From Isochrysis galbana (lineage: Eukaryota > Haptophyta > Isochrysidales > Isochrysidaceae), in NCBI GenBank assembly GCA_018136815.1, contig CM030940.1:4487698-4551697 (forward strand): DNA of 64,000 nt, read 5' to 3'. The translations under genes and the position numbers were made by a program. Each line of letters opens with the position of its first letter. Within the stretch, counting starts at the first letter, position 1. The notes under the pieces are model-generated. The model had not been told where the DNA came from and searched no databases. It saw nothing but the letters and a program-made list of their open reading frames with translations. Below are positions 1-10,139 of this stretch, piece by piece.

Positions 1-932
<932 letters not shown>

Positions 933-1804
933 TCGGACTCGTATATGCACTTCAAACACGTCCTCCACAGGAGGATAACCACGGCGAACAGATTCGCGGA
1001 CGACCCGACTTGCCGTTTTTGCGGCATAGCCCCGGAAAGCTCTACTCACATAGTCCAATGCATCGCGACGGAACCCATCTTCGAGTTCATAGAAGGGCTC
1101 TTAGGGATACAACTTAGGCCGGGATCAGGAGTGGCCCAGCGCCTTTTTTGTTATCAAGTAGATAGACCCCACCCCTCCTCGGGATACCTAGGTATCCTGG
1201 CGTGGAGGTATATCTTAACGGACTTCTACAATATCCAGTATGGCAACGCGGACGGCAGGTCCGTTAAAACCATCTTAAGAACGATCCTTGCGAGATACCA
1301 CCTACTAGTGACGGCGAAAGTCGGTTTCTTTCAGAGGCTTAAAAAACAAAGAGAGAATATGGGGCTTCACGCCCCAAGCAATAAACGCATTAGGAAAATG
1401 ATAAGTCCTCTATACACGGTAGATAGAGACTTCAAACTTGAAACATCGGAAGACCTCTTGCAGGCGGCGAGTGGGCTAGGCATCCGAAACATTACCTAAT
1501 ATACCGAAGCTTTCCACGGAGAGGCGCCAACGGATAGCATGTATGGACACTAGAGGCTACACAAGGTAACAGCAGAGCACAAGCGTCGCTGAAGCGACGA
1601 GGATACACAGTCTCCCGCCCCCTTCTCTCCAATCCCCGGCCGAAGCAGGGCGCGCGGCCTCCCCGGAACCAGCTTCTCCGCCAAAGAGGGAACTGGGGAA
1701 GGGGAAGGGGGTTGATAGGGGCTAAGGATGGGTAGTAGGGAGGTTCATGAGCACTCTGCCTTAGGCCGCACATGCAGCGGAGATTTTAAAGAAGATTTTT
1801 TTTT
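933..1804 (+). mobile_element. 5'-truncated family A LINE (copy A1)
   Basis: It comprises the last part of ORF2 (stop at 1497-1499) and a 3' UTR of about 300 bp shared with copies at 22625-22935, 2990-3170 (reverse) and 8188-8500 (reverse). The shared UTR has a C-rich part, a GGAACTGGGG-type purine part and a terminal AGATTTTAAAGAAGA followed by nine T at 1796-1804. Truncation at the 5' side is typical of incomplete target-primed reverse transcription. Confidence 0.85.
945..1499 (+). pseudogene. LINE ORF2 C-terminal zinc-binding domain (A1)
   Basis: This 184-residue frame is the carboxyl end of a LINE ORF2 protein, downstream of the reverse transcriptase domain. It opens with a HFKHVLHRR block, then a CX2CX8HX3C cluster (CRFC...H...C), as in the zinc-binding region at the end of plant and algal LINE reverse transcriptases. 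A WRYILTDFYN block and a basic stretch follow. The same domain recurs at 3171-3700 (reverse), 22060-22624 and, more diverged, 42480-43061. The frame is intact but lacks the polymerase and endonuclease, so it cannot be autonomous. The ATG at 945 is simply the first Met after the truncation point. Confidence 0.85.
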
Positions 1805-2049
1805 AATGCCACCTGCCAAGGCCACCACCCAGCGGCAGACAATGATTTCTGCTCTGAATGGTGGGTTCCCGCGAGATGCGCTATGAGGCGCTCTGGCAGG
1901 ATCTTGGGCTTTCCTGCCCGCCGCAGCGTAGAGCGCCACGACGAAGCCCGTCGTGAGGCCGCCCACGGGTCTCGCCTCATCGATCAATGCCGGATCTGGC
2001 ACTGTCAGAGAGAGGATGGCCGCGTAGGCAGCCTCAACGCGGAGGCTCG

Positions 2050-2525
2050 TCAGCCACGCGTGGACGGCCGCGCCGGTGACCTGAGCCTAGTTCTCGATGC
2101 CGAGTTCGAGAGAGGGCGAATCCTGCGAGGGGCGGGTCGGGATGGTCGGGGTGGGGCATCCGAGGTTACCACTACCTCAGATGGGAACAGAGGGGACGGA
2201 AGGGAAGCGGCGAGAGGCGCGGCGGAAGTTGGGGGGTGGCTAATGACGGGCTGGACCACCTCCTCAGCAGAGAAAGGCGGGAGGACGGGCTTGGGCGAGG
2301 GCGAGCGCGACGACGGAGCGGACATGGCTGGGAGGGTCGGGATGGATAGGCTGAGGCCGAGAGAGTGGTGAGGTTTGGTATTGAGGTAGTGTTGAGAACG
2401 AGGGACGAGAACGGGAACAAGAACGAGAACGAGAGCGACGAACGAAGAACGACAAACGACAGACGGACGAGGTCCGCTAGACCGACGAGATAACACCACA
2501 CTCACGTCAACACTCTCCACACTAA
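2050..2525 (-). mobile_element. Family B-type 5' module with ORF1 N-terminus
   Basis: On the minus strand a run of CGTTCTCGTT-type hexamers (about 2400-2460) precedes an ATG at 2325. The frame from 2325 to 2050 begins MSAPSSRSPSPKP, is Ser/Pro-rich and continues into a block ending PFPSEVVVTSD. The same arrangement recurs at 39004-39410 (-), 43404-43690 (+) and 52389-52943 (-), and as a variant at 29380 and 58040. I infer the promoter and start of ORF1 of a retroelement, probably the family B LINE, truncated after about 90 codons. Confidence 0.55.
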
Positions 2526-2570
2526 CGTATCCTTATCACGGAATGCACAAGAACCCGCTGACAGACCGAA

Positions 2571-2756
2571 TCAAGGAAGAGAATGCCGACAAGAGAGCGA
2601 CGGGGCGACGGACGATCCGACCGGGGCGCCAGTTACGCACTGGAATAAGGAGGGATTCTTTCGAAAACCCTTAAGTGAGTTGATGAAGACCAAAGTAAAA
2701 TAGCGCCACGATATAATCCAACGGCCAACACCTGAGGGGGAATCAGGGTCACACAA
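2571..2756 (-). pseudogene. Decayed LINE ORF2 C-terminal fragment
   Basis: The minus-strand frame contains IISWRYFTLVF and following residues resembling the IIAWKYIIKDFY block of the family B LINE at about 42760. About 110 bp of it also match 61937-62045, where another minus-strand LINE fragment lies. It is short and decayed. Confidence 0.45.
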
Positions 2757-2759
2757 GGG

Positions 2760-2989
2760 GCGGTTCCTTGCCCCGGCGATACCTGAACGCGCGACCTAGC
2801 CTAAAAACGCGAGGAGCACGCAAGGAGGTAAGCCAGGTGAGGGGCAAGCAGGCGACAAAGGAGGCGACAAAGGAGGCGAGGGCAACAAGGGCGAATGTGC
2901 GAATGTAAGACCCTGCGACGGTGACTCGTGGCTAGCCTGCAAGGAGGGAACATAGAAACGCAAACAACTTCTAAAACAAAAAGGTCGAT
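2760..2989. other. Unassigned purine-rich spacer
   Basis: Purine-rich sequence with a short duplication of GGCGACAAAGGA near 2850-2880. No gene seen. Confidence 0.4.
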
Positions 2990-3990
2990 CGCGGATGCGA
3001 CACGATTCCGGGGAGGCCGCGCGCGCTGCTTCGGCCAGGAGTTGGAGAGAAGGGGGTGGGAGACTATGATTTAACCTTCGTTCTGACTCAGCTTGTATCT
3101 ATGCTCGTATGTCTTATGTTTTCTCCTTTGCTGACAGTTGGAATCCCTTCTTTTTAAAAAGTTAGCTACCTTAAGTGATGTTTCGCATATCAAGACCTCC
3201 CGCCGCCTGTTGGAGATCTTCCGATATTACGAGATTGAAGTCTTTGTCGACCGCGTAAAGAGGGCTTATCATTTTCTTAATATGTTTGTTGCTCGGGGCG
3301 TGTAGCCCCATGCTTTCCCGTTGTTTTGTCAGCCTCAGGAAGAACCCTACTTTCGCCGTTACTAGTAGATGATATCTCGTAAGGATCGCTCTTAATATAG
3401 ACTTAACGGATCTACCTTCCGCATTTCCATAATGGATGTTGTAAAAGTCCGTTAAGATGTATCTCCATGCCAGGATACCTAAGTATCCCGAGGAGGGGTG
3501 CGGTCTGTCTATTTGATAGCAGAAGAGACGTTGAGCTATTTCGGATCCCGGCCTAAGATTTATCCCTAGAAGTCCTTCTATGAATTCAAAGATGGGTTCC
3601 GTCGCGATACACGTGGCTATATGTGTGGAGCTCTCGGGAGCTATGCCGCAAAACCGGCATGTCGGATCATCAGCGAAGCGATTCGCAGTCGCTATCCTCC
3701 GAGGTAGGATGTGCTTGAAGTGCAAGTAAGAGTCTCTAGGTGTTAAGAAGTTGTACTTGTGCTGGTCTGCAGGGAACAGGACTCTTCCTGTCCCCTGCTT
3801 CTGTGGCTGGAGGGGAGGCGAGGGCGGGCAGATCATGTCGACGTCCGTGTCAGTCAAGGGGGCGGCCTGCGAGCGCTTCGGCTCCGGCGGCTTGGAGCGG
3901 CCCCGGTGGGGCGTCGTGGCGGCGGGGGGCTGGGAGGTGGGAGCGGTCGGCGCGCGCTCCATCGCTGAAATTATAACAATAGTTTTGACC
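2990..3990 (-). mobile_element. Internally deleted family A LINE (copy A2)
   Basis: Read on the minus strand, it runs from a 5' hairpin (3968-3985) through an ATG at 3962 into ORF1 N-terminus, then directly into ORF2 C-terminus (stop at 3171) and the family A 3' UTR down to about 2990. Everything between, including the endonuclease and reverse transcriptase, is missing. This is the layout of a non-autonomous derivative that could use enzymes from a full-length partner. Confidence 0.75.
3171..3962 (-). CDS. Fused LINE ORF1 N-terminus / ORF2 C-terminus
   Basis: This 263-codon frame is uninterrupted. Residues 1 to about 67 start MERAPTAPTSQPP and match the ORF1 start at 13731, including TDTDVDMICPPSP. 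After VLFPADQ it passes through a short linker into TPRDSYLHFKH, the ORF2 tail with its CX2CX8HX3C cluster, and ends RNIT like other family A copies. The join keeps the reading frame, so a fusion protein with a disordered head and a zinc-binding tail could be made. The ATG follows the family A hairpin at the same distance as in the 13731 copy. Confidence 0.7.
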   Translation of the reverse strand: MERAPTAPTSQPPAATTPHRGRSKPPEPKRSQAAPLTDTDVDMICPPSPPLQPQKQGTGRVLFPADQHKYNFLTPRDSYLHFKHILPRRIATANRFADDPTCRFCGIAPESSTHIATCIATEPIFEFIEGLLGINLRPGSEIAQRLFCYQIDRPHPSSGYLGILAWRYILTDFYNIHYGNAEGRSVKSILRAILTRYHLLVTAKVGFFLRLTKQRESMGLHAPSNKHIKKMISPLYAVDKDFNLVISEDLQQAAGGLDMRNIT

Positions 3991-4056
3991 GCCCTAAGGA
4001 TGGAGGCTCTCAGGAGCCTTACCCGGATCTTGGGAACAGTCCATCTCCACAGGCGC

Positions 4057-4087
4057 GCTCCATGACCCTATCGTTTTAACTATAGTT
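4057..4087 (-). promoter_or_regulatory. Family A 5' start module remnant
   Basis: On the minus strand AACTATAGTT (palindromic, 4078-4087) and CGATAGGGTC precede ATGGAGCGCGC. It is another copy of the leader found before MERAP-type ORF1 at 13731, 35663 and 24836, here without a longer frame behind it. Confidence 0.5.
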
Positions 4088-4861
4088 GGCCCCCCTCCAT
4101 ACCCAGGAGGTCCCGCATGTTTTTACCTTCATTGGTCCAAACTCGGTGGCAAGGGCGGAGGCAAGGCGGGGGACAATTATTGATCACACGGGAGGTCGAG
4201 AGGTGTCGAGGTCGGGCATGGAAAAAGCCCACAAAAATGAGACAGAAAGAGGTCCGTCGGGACGTACCGGCTGGACCGCCCGCCGCTCCCCCCCCTTTGT
4301 CCATTGTGAAATGTCGCGGGAGGGGCAGGCTCTTGCTATCGAGGGAACGCGGATGTTTCAGATTTGTCATGCACTAGTGCATAAAACTAGCATCACGCCA
4401 CGCTCTGCCACAACTCATGTTGTATTCGATAAATTGCCGTGAATAACCCGCCATCCCTTGCTCCAACAGTAGACAATATTGGGTGAAGAGCAAGCTTGTT
4501 GCGGCGACTTGTATCATCGTGCCCTTCCATCCATCACCACTGCTGCAGGCGCTCTAAGCATTCCGAACCACAAAGAGCTTGTTTGCACCATAGGCGTCTC
4601 AAGCGTTGGAGCGCAGCATTGGATATACATTCAGAGGTATTGAGAGTCATGTCGCTTGCCATGATTGTGGGGATCAATGCCGATTGCTGATCATGCAACC
4701 GACACTAGAGTTCAGTGGGGCTGAATGTTCGCGATGTCATCTCGCCAGTGAGAGTGCTCCCTTCCACGTGAAACTTGCATGAGACCGCATCGCATGGATG
4801 ACGATTGTTCTGCCGTCTTGGCACGGGTAGGCTGACTTTCTCGGGCCTTGATCCCCGTAGA
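4088..4861. other. Intergenic, no gene seen
   Basis: Several short frames exist on both strands without recognisable domains. GC content is lower than in the repeat-rich flanks. It lies downstream of the HMG-box gene and presumably contains its 3' UTR. Confidence 0.4.
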
Positions 4862-5824
4862 CTAAGGCCTCTTACGCCTTTGACAAGTGTGCGCGCGGTG
4901 CAGCCCAGCACAGGCAGGACACTTGCGCTCCCCAGGAGGAGGCGGCCGAGGTCGCGCCATGCCACCCGCTGTGACAGAATCAGTCATGCATGACAAGTCG
5001 TCGTCTTCGCCCATAAGCGACATGTCTGACCCTGGCTGGCGCCATCGCCGGGAACGATCCATGGGGTGACCGACAATGAGTGCAAGGGTGACTCCTCCAT
5101 GCGCAGTGACAGTGAGCTCGGTACATACTCGCGGGCGAGCATCAGTTCCACGAAAAGCATCCATCTCATCGTCGTACCGCAGCTTGTCCAAAGCAGCTCG
5201 AGAGGTCCATGCCGCGCGCTCCGCGGTCCCCAGGTTGCGCCAACGCTCACCAAGTTCCCGCCCCACCTCGCCAAGGGAGGCGCCTGGTAACTCAGCCTTG
5301 ACAGCAGCGCGCACCGCATTCGAAAAGAACATGTACGAAGACATGGGGGCCTTCGGTGCATCAGGATCCTTCTTCCGGCGCTTCTGCGGTGGCTCCACCT
5401 TGCCTTGCCTGCTGGAGGAGGTTGCGGGCGCAAGAGGGAAGCGTGCGAGTTGATGCATGGGTGCTGACTGAGAGACGGCAGCCGAGATGAGCATTGGCAC
5501 GCTGAAGGCGGCGAGCGATGGATCGTTGAGGGCGTCGAGGACAGCATGAGCTGCGCAAAGGAGCGCCTGCCGATATGCGCGGCGAAGCTCCGCGTTGGCT
5601 GAGCCCGAGGCGCAGCGGACGGCTGCCGCGCGCGCCTGGGTGGCGAGAGCGGCGTTGACACCCGTCGAGAGCAAGCGCTCGAGGAGCTCGGGGGGAGGAA
5701 GCCAATTGGGGTCCCGATCGAAGAGCTGTGCCGTCTCGAGCCACAGCTGCCGCACCCAGAGCACATTTGCGCCGCTGGCGGCCGCTTCAGCCGCGAGCTG
5801 CTCGACTGCCCGGGCGGCGCGCAT
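4862..5824 (-). CDS. HMG-box protein with C-terminal CCHC-like motif
   Basis: A single HMG box lies at about residues 153-222 of the 320-residue product that starts at the ATG at 5824 (KDPDAPKAPMSSYMFF ... GERWRNLGTAERAAW). It is preceded by a basic KRRKK patch typical of HMGB-type non-sequence-specific DNA-binding proteins, so a nuclear chromatin role is likely. The N-terminal 150 residues are Ala-rich and helical. The C-terminus ends with CPACAGLHRAHTC, a CX2CX3HX4C arrangement that may bind zinc, then RRKRP. The frame stays open upstream to 6121 through a poly-Pro stretch encoded by the G-tract, but the only codon at that end is GTG; I chose the first ATG after it. An intron near the box's end cannot be excluded. 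Confidence 0.75.
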   Translation of the reverse strand: MRAARAVEQLAAEAAASGANVLWVRQLWLETAQLFDRDPNWLPPPELLERLLSTGVNAALATQARAAAVRCASGSANAELRRAYRQALLCAAHAVLDALNDPSLAAFSVPMLISAAVSQSAPMHQLARFPLAPATSSSRQGKVEPPQKRRKKDPDAPKAPMSSYMFFSNAVRAAVKAELPGASLGEVGRELGERWRNLGTAERAAWTSRAALDKLRYDDEMDAFRGTDARPRVCTELTVTAHGGVTLALIVGHPMDRSRRWRQPGSDMSLMGEDDDLSCMTDSVTAGGMARPRPPPPGERKCPACAGLHRAHTCQRRKRP

Positions 5825-5869
5825 CGCGAGGGAGAAGGGGGAAGGGCCGGTCAAAGTGATAGGGGTGGC

Positions 5870-6113
5870 GCGGGGGGGCGGCGCGCGGGGGGACGGGGGG
5901 GGTGGGGAAGCGCGGGGGCGGGGGGAGGAGAGCGGGGGGGAGGGGGGGGGGGAGGGGGGGGGGAAGGGCTCCCGGCGGGTGGCGGCGGGTGGCAGGTGGC
6001 GGGGGGGGGGGGGGAGGGGGGGGGGGGGGGAGGGGGGGAGGGGGGGAAGGGGGGGGGGAGGGGGGGGGGGGGAGGGGGGGGGAGGGGGGGGGGAGGGGGG
6101 GGGGGGGTCGCGA
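5870..6113. repeat. Extreme G-rich tract (C on the minus strand)
   Basis: About 245 bp of almost pure G runs broken by single A or C. It lies immediately 5' of the HMG-box gene on that gene's template side. Runs of this kind can form G-quadruplexes and are error-prone in assembly. Confidence 0.9.
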
Positions 6114-6129
6114 ATCGACACTCGTAAAG

Positions 6130-6420
6130 CGTCAGAGTTTTATTGTTGTGTCAGTATAACCTTAGTGCTGCGGGACCGTAGCCCTTCGACAGCAACGGAG
6201 CGGCCGTGAGCTTCGCCTGCCTCGTCGGCGTAGGCGTGTAACTCTTGCACATTTCAGCCTCAAAGGTAAGCTTGTGCCTTTCTCGGGAATGGCAACGATT
6301 GATTGGGAGAATCAGGGTTTCGCCTTTGGCGATGGGGGAGCGTCAGAGTTTTATTGTTGTGTTAGCATTACCTTAGTGCTGTGGGACCGTAGCCCTTCGA
6401 CTGCAACGGAGCCCCTACCC
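6130..6420 (+). repeat. Duplicated 75-bp segment, probable copia LTR edge
   Basis: Positions 6130-6208 and 6341-6413 are near-identical direct copies starting CGTCAGAGTTTTATTG. Before the second copy the translation GMATIDWENQGF and the purine run GATGGGGGAG (6331-6340) look like the end of a copia pol gene and a polypurine tract, which would make CGTCAGAG the start of an LTR. A third, shorter relative is at 19747. The interpretation rests on layout only. Confidence 0.45.
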
Positions 6421-6544
6421 CGCGATGGGGGTGTGCGCGGTTGGCGCATGGCTCGTCCGGTGTATGTGGCTAGGAATGCTAGCTAACAAGATGTCATACG
6501 ACGCTATAAGTTTTAACGCCCGCTATGTCTTCAAGACAGGAGAA

Positions 6545-6862
6545 TGTCTTCGTCCCTGTTCATGGTTCATGGCCCGGGTGAGTGCCTCCGTCGTGAGTAG
6601 GAAGGTAAGCGGGGATAACGGGCATCCTTGCGGCATGCCGCTTCCCACAGTAAAGGGATAGCTTCTTCCCCCGTTGGTCTTGATCGTTCTTACAGGTCAG
6701 GCGTTTTCGCTGGTGAGCGCTTTGGCGAGTGATTGGAAGTTCGGGCCGAAGTTGAGGAGTTTGAGTTTGAGGGCCAAGTGATAGAACTCCCAACTGACTC
6801 TATCAAACGCTTTTTCCCAATCAAGGGCTAGTATTAGGCCCGGTTCCCCGGTTTCGTCCAGA
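6545..6862 (-). pseudogene. Family B LINE reverse transcriptase fragment
   Basis: On the minus strand it translates to the LALDWEKAFDRVSWEFYHLAL block and the GSGMPQGCPLSPLTFLLTTEALTRA block of the family B reverse transcriptase at 40590-40860, with stops between. Both ends are cut; the upstream end abuts the dispersed repeat starting at 6864. Confidence 0.8.
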
Positions 6863-6863
6863 T

Positions 6864-8045
6864 TGTCGAGTCGAGCGCTACCGGAGGGCTCTGAGCCACT
6901 CCGTCGCGAGCGGCACCGGCGGCTAGCGCGGCGCTTTGTCCCTCCTCCCCACCGGGAGTCGGGTGAATGAAATTCTGGACTGGGTCGGGCAACCCCATTC
7001 GGGTGTATGGACAGGGAACGAACGGCGAACGAAGGACTGTGGGGCAGCGAGGCGCTCCTAGCGGCCCTAGTGTGATGGGTTGTAAGAGATTGTTAGACCT
7101 ACAAAGAACTCTTCCCTCAGGGAGGGAGCCTAAGCTGCTTGAGTGCAGCGACGCAGCGAACAACGACGGACAACGAAGCTGAGAACAACAGGATACACCG
7201 ACCCACGAACACACCGGAATCATTCACCCAAACCAAGCAAATTATCAAGCAACCGCGACCCCAAATCACCGATAACTCAAACACGTCGCGAGAGACGGAG
7301 AGAGAGAGCGAGAGAGAGAGAGACTCCGCAGCGACGGCCGGAGCGTGTCTCCGTTGTAACTTCCCACGTAGCGGAGAGTCCGAAGGGGAGCGTCATGTCG
7401 CGCGACCACGGCGATCACTTTGGATACAGATCGCGACGAGATATCTTCACGACCGAATAAATCTTGCCGTTGAGCGTGAACCTTCTAGACGCTTCTAACG
7501 AACAACCCTGAGTAGCAACCAAGGGGAAGAAACACCAAAGGGGCCAAGGCTTGCATGTAACTTGCATCAAGGGGAAAGATTCCCTCACCTAAGAAGCGAA
7601 CCTACACCGGTCTCCAAGGGGAGATGGCAAATTAAACCTCAAATCTCGAGCGGCTAGAGCAACCGACTCGCTCGCCAAAACCTTGACCGAGAAGAAAGAA
7701 GCAAGGACCTACAAGCCAAGGGTAGCGGACCTAGGGAATGTGAGAGGAAATTTCCGAACGCCAACGCCAAACGCCGAACGCGGGAAGGCAACGAAACCCT
7801 AACCAGGCCAAGCAGAACCTACGAAGAACAGGCCTGGACGACAACAAAAGTGAGCAGGTCCCAAGAAAGAACCGGAACCCAACAAGAAACGACAAGCCTT
7901 GCAAGAAGCTAAACAAGCCTTCACAAGGTAACCTGAGAGCCTGAGACAAGCGCGCAGCGAGTGACAGGCGACCTGGCTCCTTTGGGTCAAGATTACCCGA
8001 AAGGAGGAAACCTGGAATCTAGACCTGACAAACAGGCTAGAAGAT
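6864..8045 (+). repeat. Dispersed repeat C, copy 1
   Basis: About 1.18 kb nearly identical to 46265-47457; part of the family is also found inverted at 34990-35205. It carries a GA-rich microsatellite (7286-7322) and a 119-codon frame. Copy 1 stops at 8045, while the similarity between copy 2 and the inverted copy runs on to about 47600, so copy 1 is 3'-truncated. No polymerase or transposase is seen; it may be the internal leader or non-autonomous part of a retroelement. Confidence 0.85.
7139..7498 (+). CDS. Small basic ORF in repeat C
   Basis: A 119-codon frame from ATG, rich in Arg, Glu, Ser and Thr, with an ERESERERD stretch encoded by the GA microsatellite and a single CLRC dipeptide pair. 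The copy at 46540-46899 differs by one visible residue (P to L). Because the whole repeat is equally conserved, conservation does not prove coding. I do not recognise the product. Confidence 0.25.
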   Translation: MSAATQRTTTDNEAENNRIHRPTNTPESFTQTKQIIKQPRPQITDNSNTSRETERESERERDSAATAGACLRCNFPRSGESEGERHVARPRRSLWIQIATRYLHDRINLAVEREPSRRF

Positions 8046-8060
8046 TGCGCGCAACTTCCG

Positions 8061-8135
8061 GAAGTCGCGTTCCGTCAAAAGAGGGCCAGACTGCAGTGGG
8101 GCGGTGAGAGCGCGCCTTCTCCCGGATTTTTCAAT
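8061..8135 (+). repeat. 75-bp repeat, inverted copy at 9365-9441
   Basis: Starts GGAAGTCGCGTTCCGTCA. The reverse complement is at 9365-9441, and the first 25 bp recur at 20655 beside the retropepsin fragment, which suggests a gypsy-like element as source. Confidence 0.7.
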
Positions 8136-8187
8136 ATTGCTTGCGTCTGGTGTTTGAGGCGGCCATTTCGTGCATGGTCACTCAATG

Positions 8188-8540
8188 TAAAAAAAAAATC
8201 TTCTTAAAAATCCCCGCCACATACGCGACAAGAGGCAGTGTGCTGGTGTACCTCCCTACTACCCGCCTTTACCCCTATCAACCCCCTCCCCCTTCCCCAG
8301 TTCCCACTTTGGCGGAGAAGCTGGTTCCGGGGAGGCCGCGCGCGCTGCTTCGGCCAGGGGTCGGAGAGAAGGGGATGGGAGACTGTGGCTCTTCCTTCGC
8401 TCGAACGTCGGCTTGTATTTCCTTTCCTTACTTCTTATATCTCCTGAGACCTATTCATGATACCCATTGAAGTTGAAGTTGCCTTCAACAAGGTTTGGCC
8501 GCCCTAGCTGATGTTTCGCATATCCAATCCTCTCGCACCT
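8188..8540 (-). mobile_element. Severely 5'-truncated family A LINE (copy A3)
   Basis: On the minus strand only the last ten or so ORF2 codons (RGLDMRNIS then stop at 8504) remain, followed by the family A 3' UTR and its terminal T tract (the run of A at 8189-8198 on the plus strand). Confidence 0.8.
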
Positions 8541-8639
8541 TCCACCTTCCTGACTGCCCAACTTTTTGTACACAACGTTAGTATGATTTTACAACAGAAT
8601 GCCGTCGTCCACAGCACAGCCCAACAAATGGTTTGGTGG

Positions 8640-8765
8640 GGTGGGTAGATGGGCAGGTGTGCGGTTGAGCAGGGCTGATGGGCAGGTGTGCAGGTGGGCA
8701 GATGGGCAGATGAGCACATGGGCAGGTGTGCGGTTGAGCAGGTGTGCGGTTGAGCAGGTACGGAG
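8640..8765. repeat. Minisatellite of GGGCAG and GTGTGCGGTTGAGCAGG units
   Basis: Short interleaved tandem units, imperfect. They produce repetitive frames on both strands that are not genes. Confidence 0.75.
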
Positions 8766-8903
8766 GGGAACAAAATCTGAGTTTAGGCCGCACTGCGCGC
8801 CTCTCCATATTCTGCAGTATCTACAAACCACCTCGCGCGGAGATGACTCGGATGCAGATAGCCCCACCCTTGTACGAGCAGTATTGAGACCATACGAGAG
8901 GGA

Positions 8904-9021
8904 GGGTGGGGATTGAACGCGTTTTCATATGTGATGGCGACGATTGAACGCTTCTCGTCTGTGGTGAGGGTGGGGATTGAACGCTTTTTCATATGTGATG
9001 GCGATGATTGAATGCTTCTCG
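8904..9021. repeat. Tandem duplication of a 64-bp unit
   Basis: The unit starting GGGTGGGGATTGAACG occurs at 8904-8967 and again, slightly diverged and shorter, at 8968-9021. Confidence 0.8.
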
Positions 9022-9627
9022 CCTTGCGCGTCGTCAATGAAAACCGGGTACTCCATTTATTATATGCTTGGAAAACGTTCTTTGATCAAACTAACGTTAG
9101 CGTTACCATCGTACATAACGGTTTTCAAAATGCGCATCGATAAAACGCTTGTATTTACTATGATAGCCAGGTAGCTTACTGACATCCCAGTCATCCTGCC
9201 GCATTTCTATCACTACAATGAGCTCCAACTCAAGTAACTTTGGGTTTGAGTTTAGGGCCAATGCGCGCTGAAATTCGACATTCAGTCTTTGTTTGAACTC
9301 CCGATAAACAGGAGTTTCCATCAGATCGTCCTATTTCGTCGCTTCCTCCTACTAACCCGTAGAGAAAAAAATCCCGGAGAAGGCGCGCCTCTCACCGCCC
9401 CACTGCAGTCGGTCCCTCTTTTGACGGAACGCGACTTCAGCATGGCTGCCATGGCCACAGGGGATCAGTTGCTATGCGCACGCACGGCGCCCCCTGCGGG
9501 GGGGGGGGGACTCTGGTTTTTTCGATCTTCTTTTTCACTCTTCTTCTTCTTTCTTCCTCTGTTCTTTTTACTATTTACTGTTTTTCTTTTACTTTTATTT
9601 CTTCTTGCTTCTGAGACATCGCGAATG
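9022..9627. other. Unassigned region
   Basis: A 72-codon minus-strand frame at 9103-9321 has no recognisable motif. Positions 9365-9441 hold the inverted copy of the repeat at 8061. A T-rich tract occupies 9515-9605. Confidence 0.4.
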
Positions 9628-9808
9628 CGACACAGGTGCACCCCGCTCTGCTCGGCCCCCCCACATGACCCAAGACCCGAAGTAGTGCACGAGGGGAGTT
9701 GCCGCAAGGCGGGAAGTGAGGGAGAGGAAGGGAAAGGGGCACGGCTACGAGAAAGTAAGTGACCCAGTGCCACATGTGAGGCGAGAATATTAAAAGGTTT
9801 TTTTATAG
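9628..9808 (+). mobile_element. Family B LINE 3' end fragment
   Basis: Matches 43226-43403, including GAGGGGAGTTGCCGCAAGGC and the terminal GAATATTAAAA followed by a T tract. Only the last 180 bp of the element are present. Confidence 0.7.
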
Positions 9809-9839
9809 ACTTTCAACAAGACTCGTCTTCAAAAACTTT

Positions 9840-10139
9840 TTGATGGCCTATCTCTCTTGACTCGCATCTCTCACTGAACGCCGCCGTCTGCCGCTTGCCG
9901 CCCCTTGTTCACGTTTCAGTGTGTGCGCTTTCTACAGGTAACTGGAGCGCCTGGCGTGGCCTAGACTAATTGTGTTGTGCTAGGGCCATTTGCCAATGCG
10001 CGGAGGCTCTTATTCTTAAGAGGCTTGAACCGCCGGGCTCGATACACCCGCCCCGAGGCGCCATGCCCGCCCCCCGCCCCCGTATACGAAGAAGGGGAGC
10101 TAGGAGAGAAACGTTGCACTACTCACGTGGCTAGCATCC
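9840..10139. other. Unassigned region
   Basis: Nothing recognised. A CAG/GTAACT-like splice context occurs near 9938 but no conserved exon is visible. Confidence 0.35.

Noticed and set aside
4984..5766. 260-codon minus frame overlapping the HMG gene
   Set aside because: Out of frame with the HMG box and lacking any domain.
8600..8920. CRISPR-like regularly spaced repeats
   Set aside because: The units are contiguous or irregular minisatellites in a eukaryotic context, with no unique spacers of constant length.
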